Source of the DNA: Willaertia magna
Taxonomy: Eukaryota; Heterolobosea; Eutetramitea; Acrasida; Naegleriidae
Assembly: GCA_902984215.1 (NCBI GenBank)
Contig: CADWAF010004327.1
Span: forward strand, 1-10,071
DNA: 10,071 nt
Direction: 5' to 3'
Shown here: in pieces, positions 1-7,196 of the stretch
Layout of the letters: each line of letters begins with the position of its first letter
How positions within the stretch are numbered: position 1 is the first letter of the stretch
Program-made: the position numbers and the translations under genes
The notes under the pieces: generated by a model
The model's input: only the letters and a program-made list of their open reading frames with translations
What the model was told of the DNA's origin: nothing
Database searches by the model: none

Positions 1-1
1 A

Positions 2-1018
2 TTGAGTAGATTTGTGAACGAACTAGGCCCAGAGAATTTAGAAATGTTTTACAAAACTTTAGAAGATCTTTTTACACTTGGACTTTTTGATGGAAGGCCA
101 AGTAGCATCCCAGGAGTAATTTATGATAAAGGATTACTTTATAAAACGCACCAAGGGTTATTGTATTGCATTAATGAAGCTGCTAAAAGAGTACTATTTA
201 GTTTGTATTGCCGATCACAAAAACAATTAATTATTCCTAAAAATAGTTTGAATAGTGGCTATCTTTTAGAAAAATATTTACTAATGCAAGAATATAATTT
301 GATGACTATTAATACACCACAAAGATTTAAAATGGTGCATTCCAACTATTCTGATTATTCGAACATTATTTCACACTCAATTAATACCCATCAAAGTTTA
401 GATTTAAAAGACTTATCAACGTTAAACAAAGAAAACTATTTAATTGGAACAACAGTTCTCTTTGTTCCTGAATCAGAGCAATTTCCAAGTATTGATTATT
501 TGATTGTTCAATATGAAAAAAATATGATAAATTTATATTTAAAACAATCAACTGTTTCAAAAATAGATGTTCATTATAGTGGTAAACTTTATACTGATTT
601 AGAGAAGCTTTTAAATAGAAATTATATTATAGAACATCAAAATCAAGCTACACAACCAATTAAGTATATATTTGATTCTGATTACCGATTTTCATTGTTA
701 GAATTGTTTATACATGGAATTATTGGAAACTTTGGAGATTTTACAAAAACAACTTACACAAAGAAGGATGAAAAAGAAAATAAACAGTCATATCATGCTA
801 CAGTTGTTAAAAGAAACTTAAATCTAAACTTTAAATCAACAAACAATAAACTTAACTCGAAGCTAGTAGTTGGTGATTTAGAAATTAATTGGTATTATAT
901 TTATGAATCAAGTGTTCTTTCAACAGAACAATCTGTTAAATGTGTGAAAGAAAAAGGTGTACTTTATAGAAACAGAGAAGATATTGAGGATGGTATGGAA
1001 ATATTTTTTGAAAACTGA
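2..1018 (+). CDS. C-terminal part of a Crinkler/RHS-like protein with a probable REase-fold nuclease domain (5' partial)
   Basis: The frame is open to the left edge with no ATG there (its first codon is TTG), so the gene starts outside the window. It ends at TGA 1016-1018. The visible 338 residues have two parts. Residues 1-70 read like the helical end of a P-loop NTPase module (GLFDGRP around 27-33, PGVIYDKGLL around 37-46, INEAAKRVL around 57-65). Residues about 80-240 resemble the restriction-endonuclease-fold domain of Crinkler and trypanosome RHS proteins: Glu90 in SGYLLEKY, Asp165 in FPSIDYLIV, and Gln182/Thr184 in LYLKQSTVS. These fit the E...D...QxT pattern of that family, where Gln often replaces the first Lys/Glu. 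This domain call is pattern recognition, not a search result. The family is known for NTPase-nuclease proteins used in conflict or as effectors; a role here is inference. No intron is seen. A similar NTPase lies at 7197-8725. Confidence 0.65.
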   Translation: MSRFVNELGPENLEMFYKTLEDLFTLGLFDGRPSSIPGVIYDKGLLYKTHQGLLYCINEAAKRVLFSLYCRSQKQLIIPKNSLNSGYLLEKYLLMQEYNLMTINTPQRFKMVHSNYSDYSNIISHSINTHQSLDLKDLSTLNKENYLIGTTVLFVPESEQFPSIDYLIVQYEKNMINLYLKQSTVSKIDVHYSGKLYTDLEKLLNRNYIIEHQNQATQPIKYIFDSDYRFSLLELFIHGIIGNFGDFTKTTYTKKDEKENKQSYHATVVKRNLNLNFKSTNNKLNSKLVVGDLEINWYYIYESSVLSTEQSVKCVKEKGVLYRNREDIEDGMEIFFEN

Positions 1019-2760
1019 ATTAAAATCAACAACTTTTAAAGAGCAAAATTAAAATTTACAAAAATTTAAAAAAATAAAAACACTTTTTATTATATAAAAT
1101 TTATTTATTATAAGCCTGAATTAATTTATATTTTTTATAAACCATTAATATTTGCTTAGTGGATATTAAAGATAAAATTAATTTAGAGATTAATAAAAAT
1201 AAAAAAAAATTAATAAAACTTTTATTAATTTAAATAATTATTTTTATAATAATTTTATATTATTATTAAAACAATATAATTTATTAATATTAAAATTATA
1301 AAATACTAAAAATACTTTTTTTAAATTTTGTAATATAAATTTTTTTATTTTTTCTTTTTTATTATAACAACTAGTAATAAAAAATTATTATTAAAATCTT
1401 TTCTAATAACTAAATATTTTATATTAATAATTTTATATAATTTACTTTAAATTTAGTAATTATTAAAATAATATATAATAATAATTATATTTTAAATTTA
1501 ATAATATTAATAAAAATCAATTTTATCAATTATTTAATATTTTTGAATTCAAAATATTTAATATAATTTTAAATGAAAAATAAATTAAAAAAGTATTAAT
1601 ATTAATAGAATTTTTTTTTTGTTGGATAGTTATTAATATTTTTAGTTTATAAAATAAATATTTTTTTATAATTAACAAAAAATGTAAAAAATTAAAAATT
1701 TTTTAAAAAAATAATTTAAAAAATACTTGAATAACCATTTTTATGTAATTTTATAGTTTTAATTAATTATTTTTTTTTAACAAAAAATTATTTGACTATA
1801 ATTATAAAGATATTTTAAAGATATTTTAAATAAATTAAATAATTTTACTATTATTATAAATACTTTATAATATAATTATAAAGCTTTATTAAAATTTTTA
1901 AATTTGTATTTAAATATACATTAATATATTTTAAATTTTTATTTTTTATTATAATATAATAATATATAAATTTATTATTAAAAGCTTTTTCTTTAATAGT
2001 TAATAAATTATTAATATTTATTTAATAAAAATATATTCTAATAAATCTTTTATCTGCTTTTATAAAATTAAGGTTTAAATAAAGTATAAATAATTTTATT
2101 ATATTATATATCTATTAATCATTTTTTAAATCAGTGTAATATAAAAAAATAAAATAAATAAAACTATTAAATGAATATATAATTAATTTTATAAACATAT
2201 TTTTTTTAAAGTTTTATAAAAATTAATTATAAATTTTTCTTTAATATTAAAAAAAAGATATAGTTTTTAATTTTAATTTAAAAATATTATAAAGACAATT
2301 TATTAAAGAAATATTATAAATTAAAATTATTTTTTAATTTATTTTAAATATTTATAATAAAAAAATATTAAATAAAAAATAATATATCTATATATTATTA
2401 GAAATAATAATTTATTTATATTGTGATAAAAAAATAATATTTTAATTTTTTTTACTAATTTCTTTGATAAACTTATTAAAAACAATTATATAATATCTTT
2501 ATTACTATTATTCTTCTATTACATATTATATTATAAATAATAGTAAATAAAATAATTTTTTTAATATAACTTGTTAATTTTCTTTTAAATTTTTTAATTT
2601 TAGTTTTTAAAATTGAAATTTTTTTGAATTTTTTATATTTTTTATTTAATTATTTTTGTGATTCAAGTTGTTAAAAATAAGTTTATATTTTTGGAAATTT
2701 ATAATAATTTTTTATGATTTTCAATATTTTTTCTTAACATTATTTCAAAATAAATAATCA
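1019..2760. other. Very A+T-rich intergenic spacer, no gene seen
   Basis: About 1.7 kb composed almost entirely of A and T, with stop codons dense in all six frames. I found no tRNA-like fold, no long ORF and no long repeat. There are only short local repeats, such as the doubled AAAGATATTTT near 1806-1828. The contrast with the coding segments on either side is sharp. It probably holds the 3' UTR of the left gene and the promoter of the E2 gene. Confidence 0.7.
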
Positions 2761-2919
2761 TTCTTCTTTAGTTTCTTTCTTTAAGGTTGTAGTAATTATA
2801 GATGAAAAATAAACAAGAAGTGAGTTCGAGAGCCACCAAGCCATAAAAAATTTTTAAAATGTCCGAAAAAAAAAATTCTATCTTTAACTTTCAAAAAAAA
2901 AATTAAAAAAAAAAACGAA
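2761..2919 (+). promoter_or_regulatory. Probable 5' leader of the E2 gene with two upstream ORFs
   Basis: Base composition becomes less extreme here, as expected for transcribed leader. Two short ORFs precede the E2 start. The first is 2802-2846 (MKNKQEVSSRATKP, stop). The second is 2859-2906 (MSEKKNSIFNFQKKN, stop) and ends 13 bases before the first E2 ATG. Neither is in the E2 frame. If transcription starts upstream of 2802, both would be met by scanning ribosomes and could lower E2 translation. The transcript start is unknown, so this is inference. Confidence 0.35.
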
Positions 2920-2953
2920 ATGACAAGTGAAAAAAAAAACGAAATGACAAGTG
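2906..2953 (+). repeat. Perfect 24-nt tandem duplication carrying the E2 start codon
   Basis: 2906-2929 and 2930-2953 are identical 24-nt units: ten A, then CGAAATGACAAGTG. Each unit carries an ATG in the same sequence context (2920 and 2944), and because 24 is a multiple of three both ATGs are in the E2 frame. Initiation at the first adds eight residues to the N-terminus. Confidence 0.9.
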
Positions 2954-3630
2954 GTGGAAGTAAACTTCGCTTAATGACCGATTTAAAAAAAATTCAAGAG
3001 GATCCACCAGAAGGTATTTCCGCAAGTCCAGAAGATAATGATTTATATGTTTGGAATGCTACCATTTCAGGGTTTGTTTTTCAGCCTTTTTTTTAACTTT
3101 TTTTTTTAATTTTTTTAACTTTTATTTTTCGGGATTTTAAACAATTATTTTAATAATTATTTTAATAATCATTTTAATAATCATTTTATAAAAATAATTT
3201 ATAATAAAAATTAAAAAGACCAATGGATTCTATATGGGAAGGAGGAATTTTCTTTTTAAGATTAACTTTTCCTTCAGATTATCCAACTAAACCGCCAAAA
3301 GTAAAATTTACATCAAAAATATTTCATCCAAATGTTTATAAAGATGGTTCTATTTGTTTAGATATTATTCAAGGTAATTATTTTATACAATTATTTATTT
3401 TATACAATTATTATCATTTTATTATCATTTTTACAAAAATTTTACAAAAAAAAATAGATAAATGGTCACCTGTTTATACAGTTGATTCAATTTTAACAAG
3501 TATATTATCTTTATTGGAAGATCCAAATCCAGATTCACCTGCAAATCCAGAAGCAGCAAAATTATTTTTAAATGATAAAACTGAATATAAGAAAAGAGTT
3601 AGAAAATGTGTAGATAGTAGTTTAGAATAA
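2920..3630 (+). CDS. Ubiquitin-conjugating enzyme E2, Rad6/UBE2A-B-like (three exons)
   Basis: Exons are 2920-3071, 3219-3373 and 3458-3630, giving 159 residues, or 151 from the second in-frame ATG at 2944; Rad6 proteins are usually about 150. Landmarks in 151-residue numbering are: helix 1 [20 protein letters not shown] (9-28), VWNATISGP (36-44), WEGGIF (49-54), [10 protein letters not shown] (64-73), the FHPN signature (78-81), catalytic Cys89 in [13 protein letters not shown] (96-99), and SPANPEAA (121-128). All E2 core elements are present, so the enzyme should be active. E2s take ubiquitin from E1 as a Cys thioester and pass it to substrates with an E3. Rad6 homologues act with Rad18 on PCNA and with Bre1 on histone H2B in the nucleus; that role here is inferred from similarity. 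Splicing restores the continuous E2 fold exactly (G|P and Q-D-K-W junctions). No acidic tail is present. Confidence 0.93.
3072..3218 (+). other. E2 intron 1 (147 nt, phase 2)
   Basis: The donor is GTTTGT at 3072 and the acceptor AAAAAG ends at 3218. Splicing joins GG to A and rebuilds ...[15 protein letters not shown]..., as expected for an E2. The intron is much richer in T and A than the exons and contains in-frame stops, so it must be removed to make the protein. Confidence 0.9.
3143..3190 (+). repeat. 12-nt tandem repeat, four copies, inside E2 intron 1
   Basis: The unit AATTATTTTAAT is repeated at 3143, 3155, 3167 and 3179. The last two copies change AATTA to AATCA and the final copy ends in ATA. 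Such a repeat could vary in copy number between strains. Confidence 0.85.
3374..3457 (+). other. E2 intron 2 (84 nt, phase 1, no stop codon)
   Basis: The donor is GTAATT at 3374 and the acceptor AAATAG ends at 3457. Removing it joins CAAG to ATAAATGG and gives the family sequence IIQDKWSP. The intron is 84 nt, a multiple of three, with no in-frame stop. If retained, it would insert 28 mainly hydrophobic residues just after the catalytic Cys region. Confidence 0.88.
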
Positions 3631-4150
3631 TTTATTAATTAATTCATTTAATTTGATTAATTTATTTGATTAATTTGATTGATTTGATTGTTTGTATTAT
3701 AAATAAATTTTCTTTTTTTGTATTATTTTTATTTATTATTTATACAAACCAAACCTAGGTTTGATAAATTGTAAATAACAATAAAATCAAAAAAAAAGAG
3801 CGGGAGAATTAAAAGAACGGAATGATGCAAAAAAAAGGCTATAATTCTAAGAATTTAAATTCCAAGTTCAAAATTTTATTTTGCATTCAGAAAATGTTGC
3901 AACAGAATTCTATTCCAAATCAAATCAACCTTAAAGCAATAAGACATCAAGCCTTAAGAACAGAATAATAGAACAGAATAATAATGCAAAAGGCTAAAAT
4001 AAATAGAAGGGTACAAACATCAAGAAAAAAAAATCAAAAAAAAAACAATTTAATAACGGAGATACCAATTATTCAATAATTATTCATCAAATAATTCATA
4101 AATAATAATCGATTGTTCATACATATTCATCATCATCATTATCCATAGCT
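3631..4150. other. Spacer and probable RdRP leader
   Basis: 3631-3690 is a simple TTTGATTAA-like repeat in the E2 3' flank. 3790-4020 is clearly less A+T-rich than other spacers and holds two small ORFs on the + strand: 3822-3968 (48 residues, beginning MMQKKGYNSK) and 3984-4079 (31 residues, beginning MQKAKINRR). Both start next to a similar ATGCAAAA...GGCTA word. A 13-nt direct repeat, AGAACAGAATAAT, lies at 3957-3982. I recognise neither product. They may be upstream ORFs of the RdRP transcript or decayed sequence. The RdRP frame has a stop at 4106-4108 and no earlier ATG. Confidence 0.45.
3750..3763. repeat. 14-bp perfect palindrome
   Basis: CAAACCTAGGTTTG is its own reverse complement and is G+C-rich for this spacer. 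It lies about 120 bp after the E2 stop. It could be a protein-binding site or part of the E2 3' end; nothing further supports either reading. Confidence 0.6.
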
Positions 4151-6760
4151 ATGATTCCAAATAATAATAATTACCATTTCAATAATTCCACAAATTTTAA
4201 TAACAACAATGCCAATATTACTACTTTTAGTCAACATTCAATGATCGCTAATAATAATAACAACAATTATTTGAAAGAAGAAGAAGAAGTAGAAAAGGAC
4301 ATTTTTAAAAATCTTCCTTTTGACATTCAGATTAGTTGCATTACAATTGGTAAAGAAGTTTTAAGAAAATCTGAAATTCAAAATGTTTCATTAAAATTCA
4401 TTAAGGACAGTAATTTTGATTATCAAATTTTATCAGAAAATCAATCACAAGTGATTGACAATAGAGTTGTTAGAATATTTAAAAATTTAAATATAGGTAA
4501 TGATATTTGTAAAGTTAAATTTATGGGAAAAAATATTTTACCGTTTAAATCTATACTTTACAATGGTTTTAATTTAAATATTTTTGATAATTGTAAAAAA
4601 GAAACAATTACAAAACATTTTATTCCTTTTGGTTCTAGTAATTCAGCAAAAGAAGAATCAATCATGTATTTTATTAATAAGAATATTGTTGGAAGAGTTG
4701 AGTTGACTAAATACCTTGGTGATTTTACAAAAGCAATTAAGGAAGGTGGTCCAGTAAAATTTCAAAGTCGTTTAGGTTTATGTTTTAGTACAAGTAAACA
4801 AGGTTTGTTTATAGATAAAGAAAGTGTGGTTGAAATGGACGATATTACAAATAAAAATAATGGGAATATTACAACGGACGGTATTGGATATATTTCAATG
4901 AGTGCCATGCGAGAAATGTTTGGCCGAGGAGGTGGCAATAACAGTGGCGATGGCAGTGGCTGTGGTGTTAATAATCAAAGCGTTACGTTAGCCAATGATG
5001 AAGATATTCCCTCAGCCATACAAATAAGGTATTTAGGTTATAAAGGTGTGTTAATGACATTAGAAGATAAATATTTTACAAATAACAATAATAATAATAT
5101 TAAATTGAAACTATACAAATCAATGAAGAAATTTGATGGAAATTCACAACATTATAGTTACATTGATATTTTAGCAAAATCTGAAAAGATGACAGCTTCA
5201 TTAAATAGAACATTAATAACTTTTTTAATGGAATTAACAACACAAAAATTAATGTTAGAAAATTTATTTTTAGAAATATTTTCAAATTATTTAAATGAAT
5301 TAAAAGAAATTTTAAATGATAGATCAAAATTATTTAAATTATTTAAAATATATAATGAAGAAAATTTAGATTTATTTTCTTTTAATATTTTAGGAATGTT
5401 ATTAGCAGGACAAGATATTTATAATCCATATCTTCTTAATAGAGCATTTCAAAAAGTGAAATGTCAAATGTTTGAATTATTATTAAAGAAGGGAAATGAT
5501 AATAAGAATGAAAAGATGGAAAAATTTAAATTAAAGATACCATTTCCTTATGCATGTTCTTTAATTGGAGTTGTAGATCCAACTGGAATGATAGGTCCTA
5601 ATGAAGTTTACATTCCAATCGATGATAACTTGCCTGAATATGTTTTAGTAACAAGACATCCATGTACATTACCAAATGATATAAGAAAATATAAATGTTT
5701 AAAAAGAGCACCACAAGGATTACAACATTTAAGGAATGTGATTGTATTTTCAAATCATTTTACAAAGTATGGAAATTCACAAGCAGATTGTATGTCAGGT
5801 GGAGATTATGATGGTGATACATATTTAGTTATTTATCATGATAAAATTGTAAATTTGGTTGACTTGGAAAGAGATCCCTTAATTATTACAAAACCAAAAA
5901 CGAAAAATGTTAATAATAGTAATAACAGTGGTTGTGGGGTTACTGAAGAATTTTTTGATAAGGTGATTGATGTGTTTATTAATCAGTCTTTTGATCATAC
6001 TATTGAAGATTCTTATAGTAAATTAATGAAATCTATTGAGATGAAGGGAACAGAAGATGTAGTGACTAAAGAATATGCAAAGTTATATAGTTTAAGTATT
6101 GATGGGCTTAAAAACGAATTTAATTTAAATGAAAATATTTACTGTGAAGATTTGGAAGAAACAAAATGGAATTTATTTTGTAATAATTTAAAACTACCAA
6201 CAAAAGTAGAAGAATATATTCCACTTATGAAAGAATTATTTAATAATATTAAAGAGAGACCAAGATCTTATATTTATTCTAAAATTGGATTAAAAATTTT
6301 AAATTTTATGAAATCTTTAGAAGAAAATAAACCTCAATGCACAGAGACAATTGACCCAGATTTAATTCTTGGAGAATTGACAAAAGAAAAACTGTTACTT
6401 GCGGCAGAGTTTTATTCCAATTATTGTAATATATTTAAGAATAAGAATGGAAAATCATCTGCAACTATAGATTTGGAAGTATTAGAATTAAGGAAAACTT
6501 ATTTTGGCAATTCAAACGAAGATAAATTTAAAAAGATGGAAAGGGCTAGTTCCTTTTTGCAATACATGTATTTAAAATATCAAGAAACAAAGGAGATGAG
6601 ATTTATTTGTTCTCCAGCTGTTTGGCAAGTATGTGGTGATTTGCTTAATGAATTAAAGATTATTAAAACAAATACAAATAATATACTTTACAATAATTAT
6701 GGTTATAATTTCCCAATGGTCAACCCTACTATCCTAAAAGATGTAAATAAACTACTTTAA
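4151..6760 (+). CDS. Cellular RNA-dependent RNA polymerase (QDE-1/RDR/RrpA-type), RNA silencing
   Basis: This is an intronless 869-residue protein. The start at 4151 is the first in-frame ATG after the stop at 4106-4108. Family blocks appear in order: RLGLCFS (207-213), QIRYLGYKGVL (291-301), LLAGQDIYNPYL (417-428), the GVVDPTGMIGPNEV block (around 473-486), TRHPCTLPNDIR (501-512), and the catalytic loop SGGDYDGDTY with DYDGD at 552-556. The three metal-binding Asp residues (552, 554, 556) are intact. Plants and fungi usually have Leu or another hydrophobic residue where Tyr553 is. Enzymes of this family copy single-stranded RNA to make dsRNA for Dicer and small-RNA silencing; that role is inferred. 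No helicase or RNase III domain is fused. The first 50 residues are Asn-rich low complexity, and Asn/Ser/Gly loops interrupt the core near 258-275, 311-317 and 588-597. Everything needed for catalysis seems present. Confidence 0.95.
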   Translation: MIPNNNNYHFNNSTNFNNNNANITTFSQHSMIANNNNNNYLKEEEEVEKDIFKNLPFDIQISCITIGKEVLRKSEIQNVSLKFIKDSNFDYQILSENQSQVIDNRVVRIFKNLNIGNDICKVKFMGKNILPFKSILYNGFNLNIFDNCKKETITKHFIPFGSSNSAKEESIMYFINKNIVGRVELTKYLGDFTKAIKEGGPVKFQSRLGLCFSTSKQGLFIDKESVVEMDDITNKNNGNITTDGIGYISMSAMREMFGRGGGNNSGDGSGCGVNNQSVTLANDEDIPSAIQIRYLGYKGVLMTLEDKYFTNNNNNNIKLKLYKSMKKFDGNSQHYSYIDILAKSEKMTASLNRTLITFLMELTTQKLMLENLFLEIFSNYLNELKEILNDRSKLFKLFKIYNEENLDLFSFNILGMLLAGQDIYNPYLLNRAFQKVKCQMFELLLKKGNDNKNEKMEKFKLKIPFPYACSLIGVVDPTGMIGPNEVYIPIDDNLPEYVLVTRHPCTLPNDIRKYKCLKRAPQGLQHLRNVIVFSNHFTKYGNSQADCMSGGDYDGDTYLVIYHDKIVNLVDLERDPLIITKPKTKNVNNSNNSGCGVTEEFFDKVIDVFINQSFDHTIEDSYSKLMKSIEMKGTEDVVTKEYAKLYSLSIDGLKNEFNLNENIYCEDLEETKWNLFCNNLKLPTKVEEYIPLMKELFNNIKERPRSYIYSKIGLKILNFMKSLEENKPQCTETIDPDLILGELTKEKLLLAAEFYSNYCNIFKNKNGKSSATIDLEVLELRKTYFGNSNEDKFKKMERASSFLQYMYLKYQETKEMRFICSPAVWQVCGDLLNELKIIKTNTNNILYNNYGYNFPMVNPTILKDVNKLL

Positions 6761-6798
6761 TTTTACTAAAATTAATATAAACATAAAATATAAAAACA

Positions 6799-6879
6799 TT
6801 AATTTAATAAATATTCTTGAATAAGACTAGCCCCAATTCTTCCTCCATCAAATTCCAAATCAGATCTTATTAAGATCTT
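6799..6879 (-). pseudogene. Coding-like fragment, minus strand, unknown parent gene
   Basis: Within an A+T spacer, 6823-6866 is locally rich in G and C. On the minus strand it reads KILIRSDLEFDGGRIGASLI followed by QEYLLN and a stop at 6799-6801. The residue mix looks like a real protein end. Upstream on that strand the frame stays open only about 40 more bases, with possible AAG acceptor sites, so it could be a last exon, a decayed gene end or chance. I do not recognise the family. Confidence 0.3.
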
Positions 6880-6916
6880 ATACTTTATAAGTATATTAAA
6901 AAATTTAATTTTTTAA
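6862..6916. repeat. Three adjacent small hairpins
   Basis: Three perfect inverted repeats lie almost end to end: AGATCTTA-T-TAAGATCT (6862-6878), TATACTT-TAT-AAGTATA (6879-6895) and TTAAAAAATT-T-AATTTTTTAA (6896-6916). Stems are 8, 7 and 10 bp. Palindromes are easy to form in A+T-rich DNA, but three in exact succession are less so. They could mark the RdRP 3' end region or a structured RNA. Confidence 0.7.
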
Positions 6917-7196
6917 GTAGTTACATATTATTAAAAATTATTATCTAAATAAAACTATTAATAGAACAATTATAAAGAATGTTGTTGTATTTATATTAAT
7001 ATTAATTAACTTTATAAAATTATTATTAATATTAATTCTTTTTGTTGTTAAAAGAATTATATATATTTTAATGATTAAAAATAATAATATTAATAATCAT
7101 ATATCCTTGTAAACTTTTATATTTATTAAACGTAAATAATTCAGCTTTAAGGTTAAGTGTTTATTATTTAACCATTAAACAAAAAAAATTGACAAA

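Larger units (their letters stand above)
6761..7196. other. Spacer between the RdRP and the NTPase gene
   Basis: Mostly A+T-rich. Apart from the fragment and palindromes listed separately, it holds TAATATTAAT-type repeats around 6990-7040 and a short GGTTAA/TTAACC inverted repeat (7151-7156 and 7168-7173) about 25 bp before the NTPase ATG. No RNA gene is seen. Confidence 0.6.

Noticed and set aside
1019..2760. Possible centromeric, replication-origin or mobile-element content of the long A+T spacer
   Set aside because: No tandem array, terminal repeats or ORFs are visible; high A+T alone is the normal state of spacers in this genome.
3223..3630. E2 as a single-exon ORF starting at 3223
   Set aside because: This ATG is an internal Met of the E2 fold. 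It lacks helix 1 and keeps a 28-residue insert from intron 2; the three-exon model fits the family throughout.
5100..5327. 75-codon ORF on the minus strand
   Set aside because: It lies fully inside the RdRP coding region, reads as Leu/Ile-rich reverse complement of A+T-rich codons, and has no domain; it is a shadow of the RdRP.
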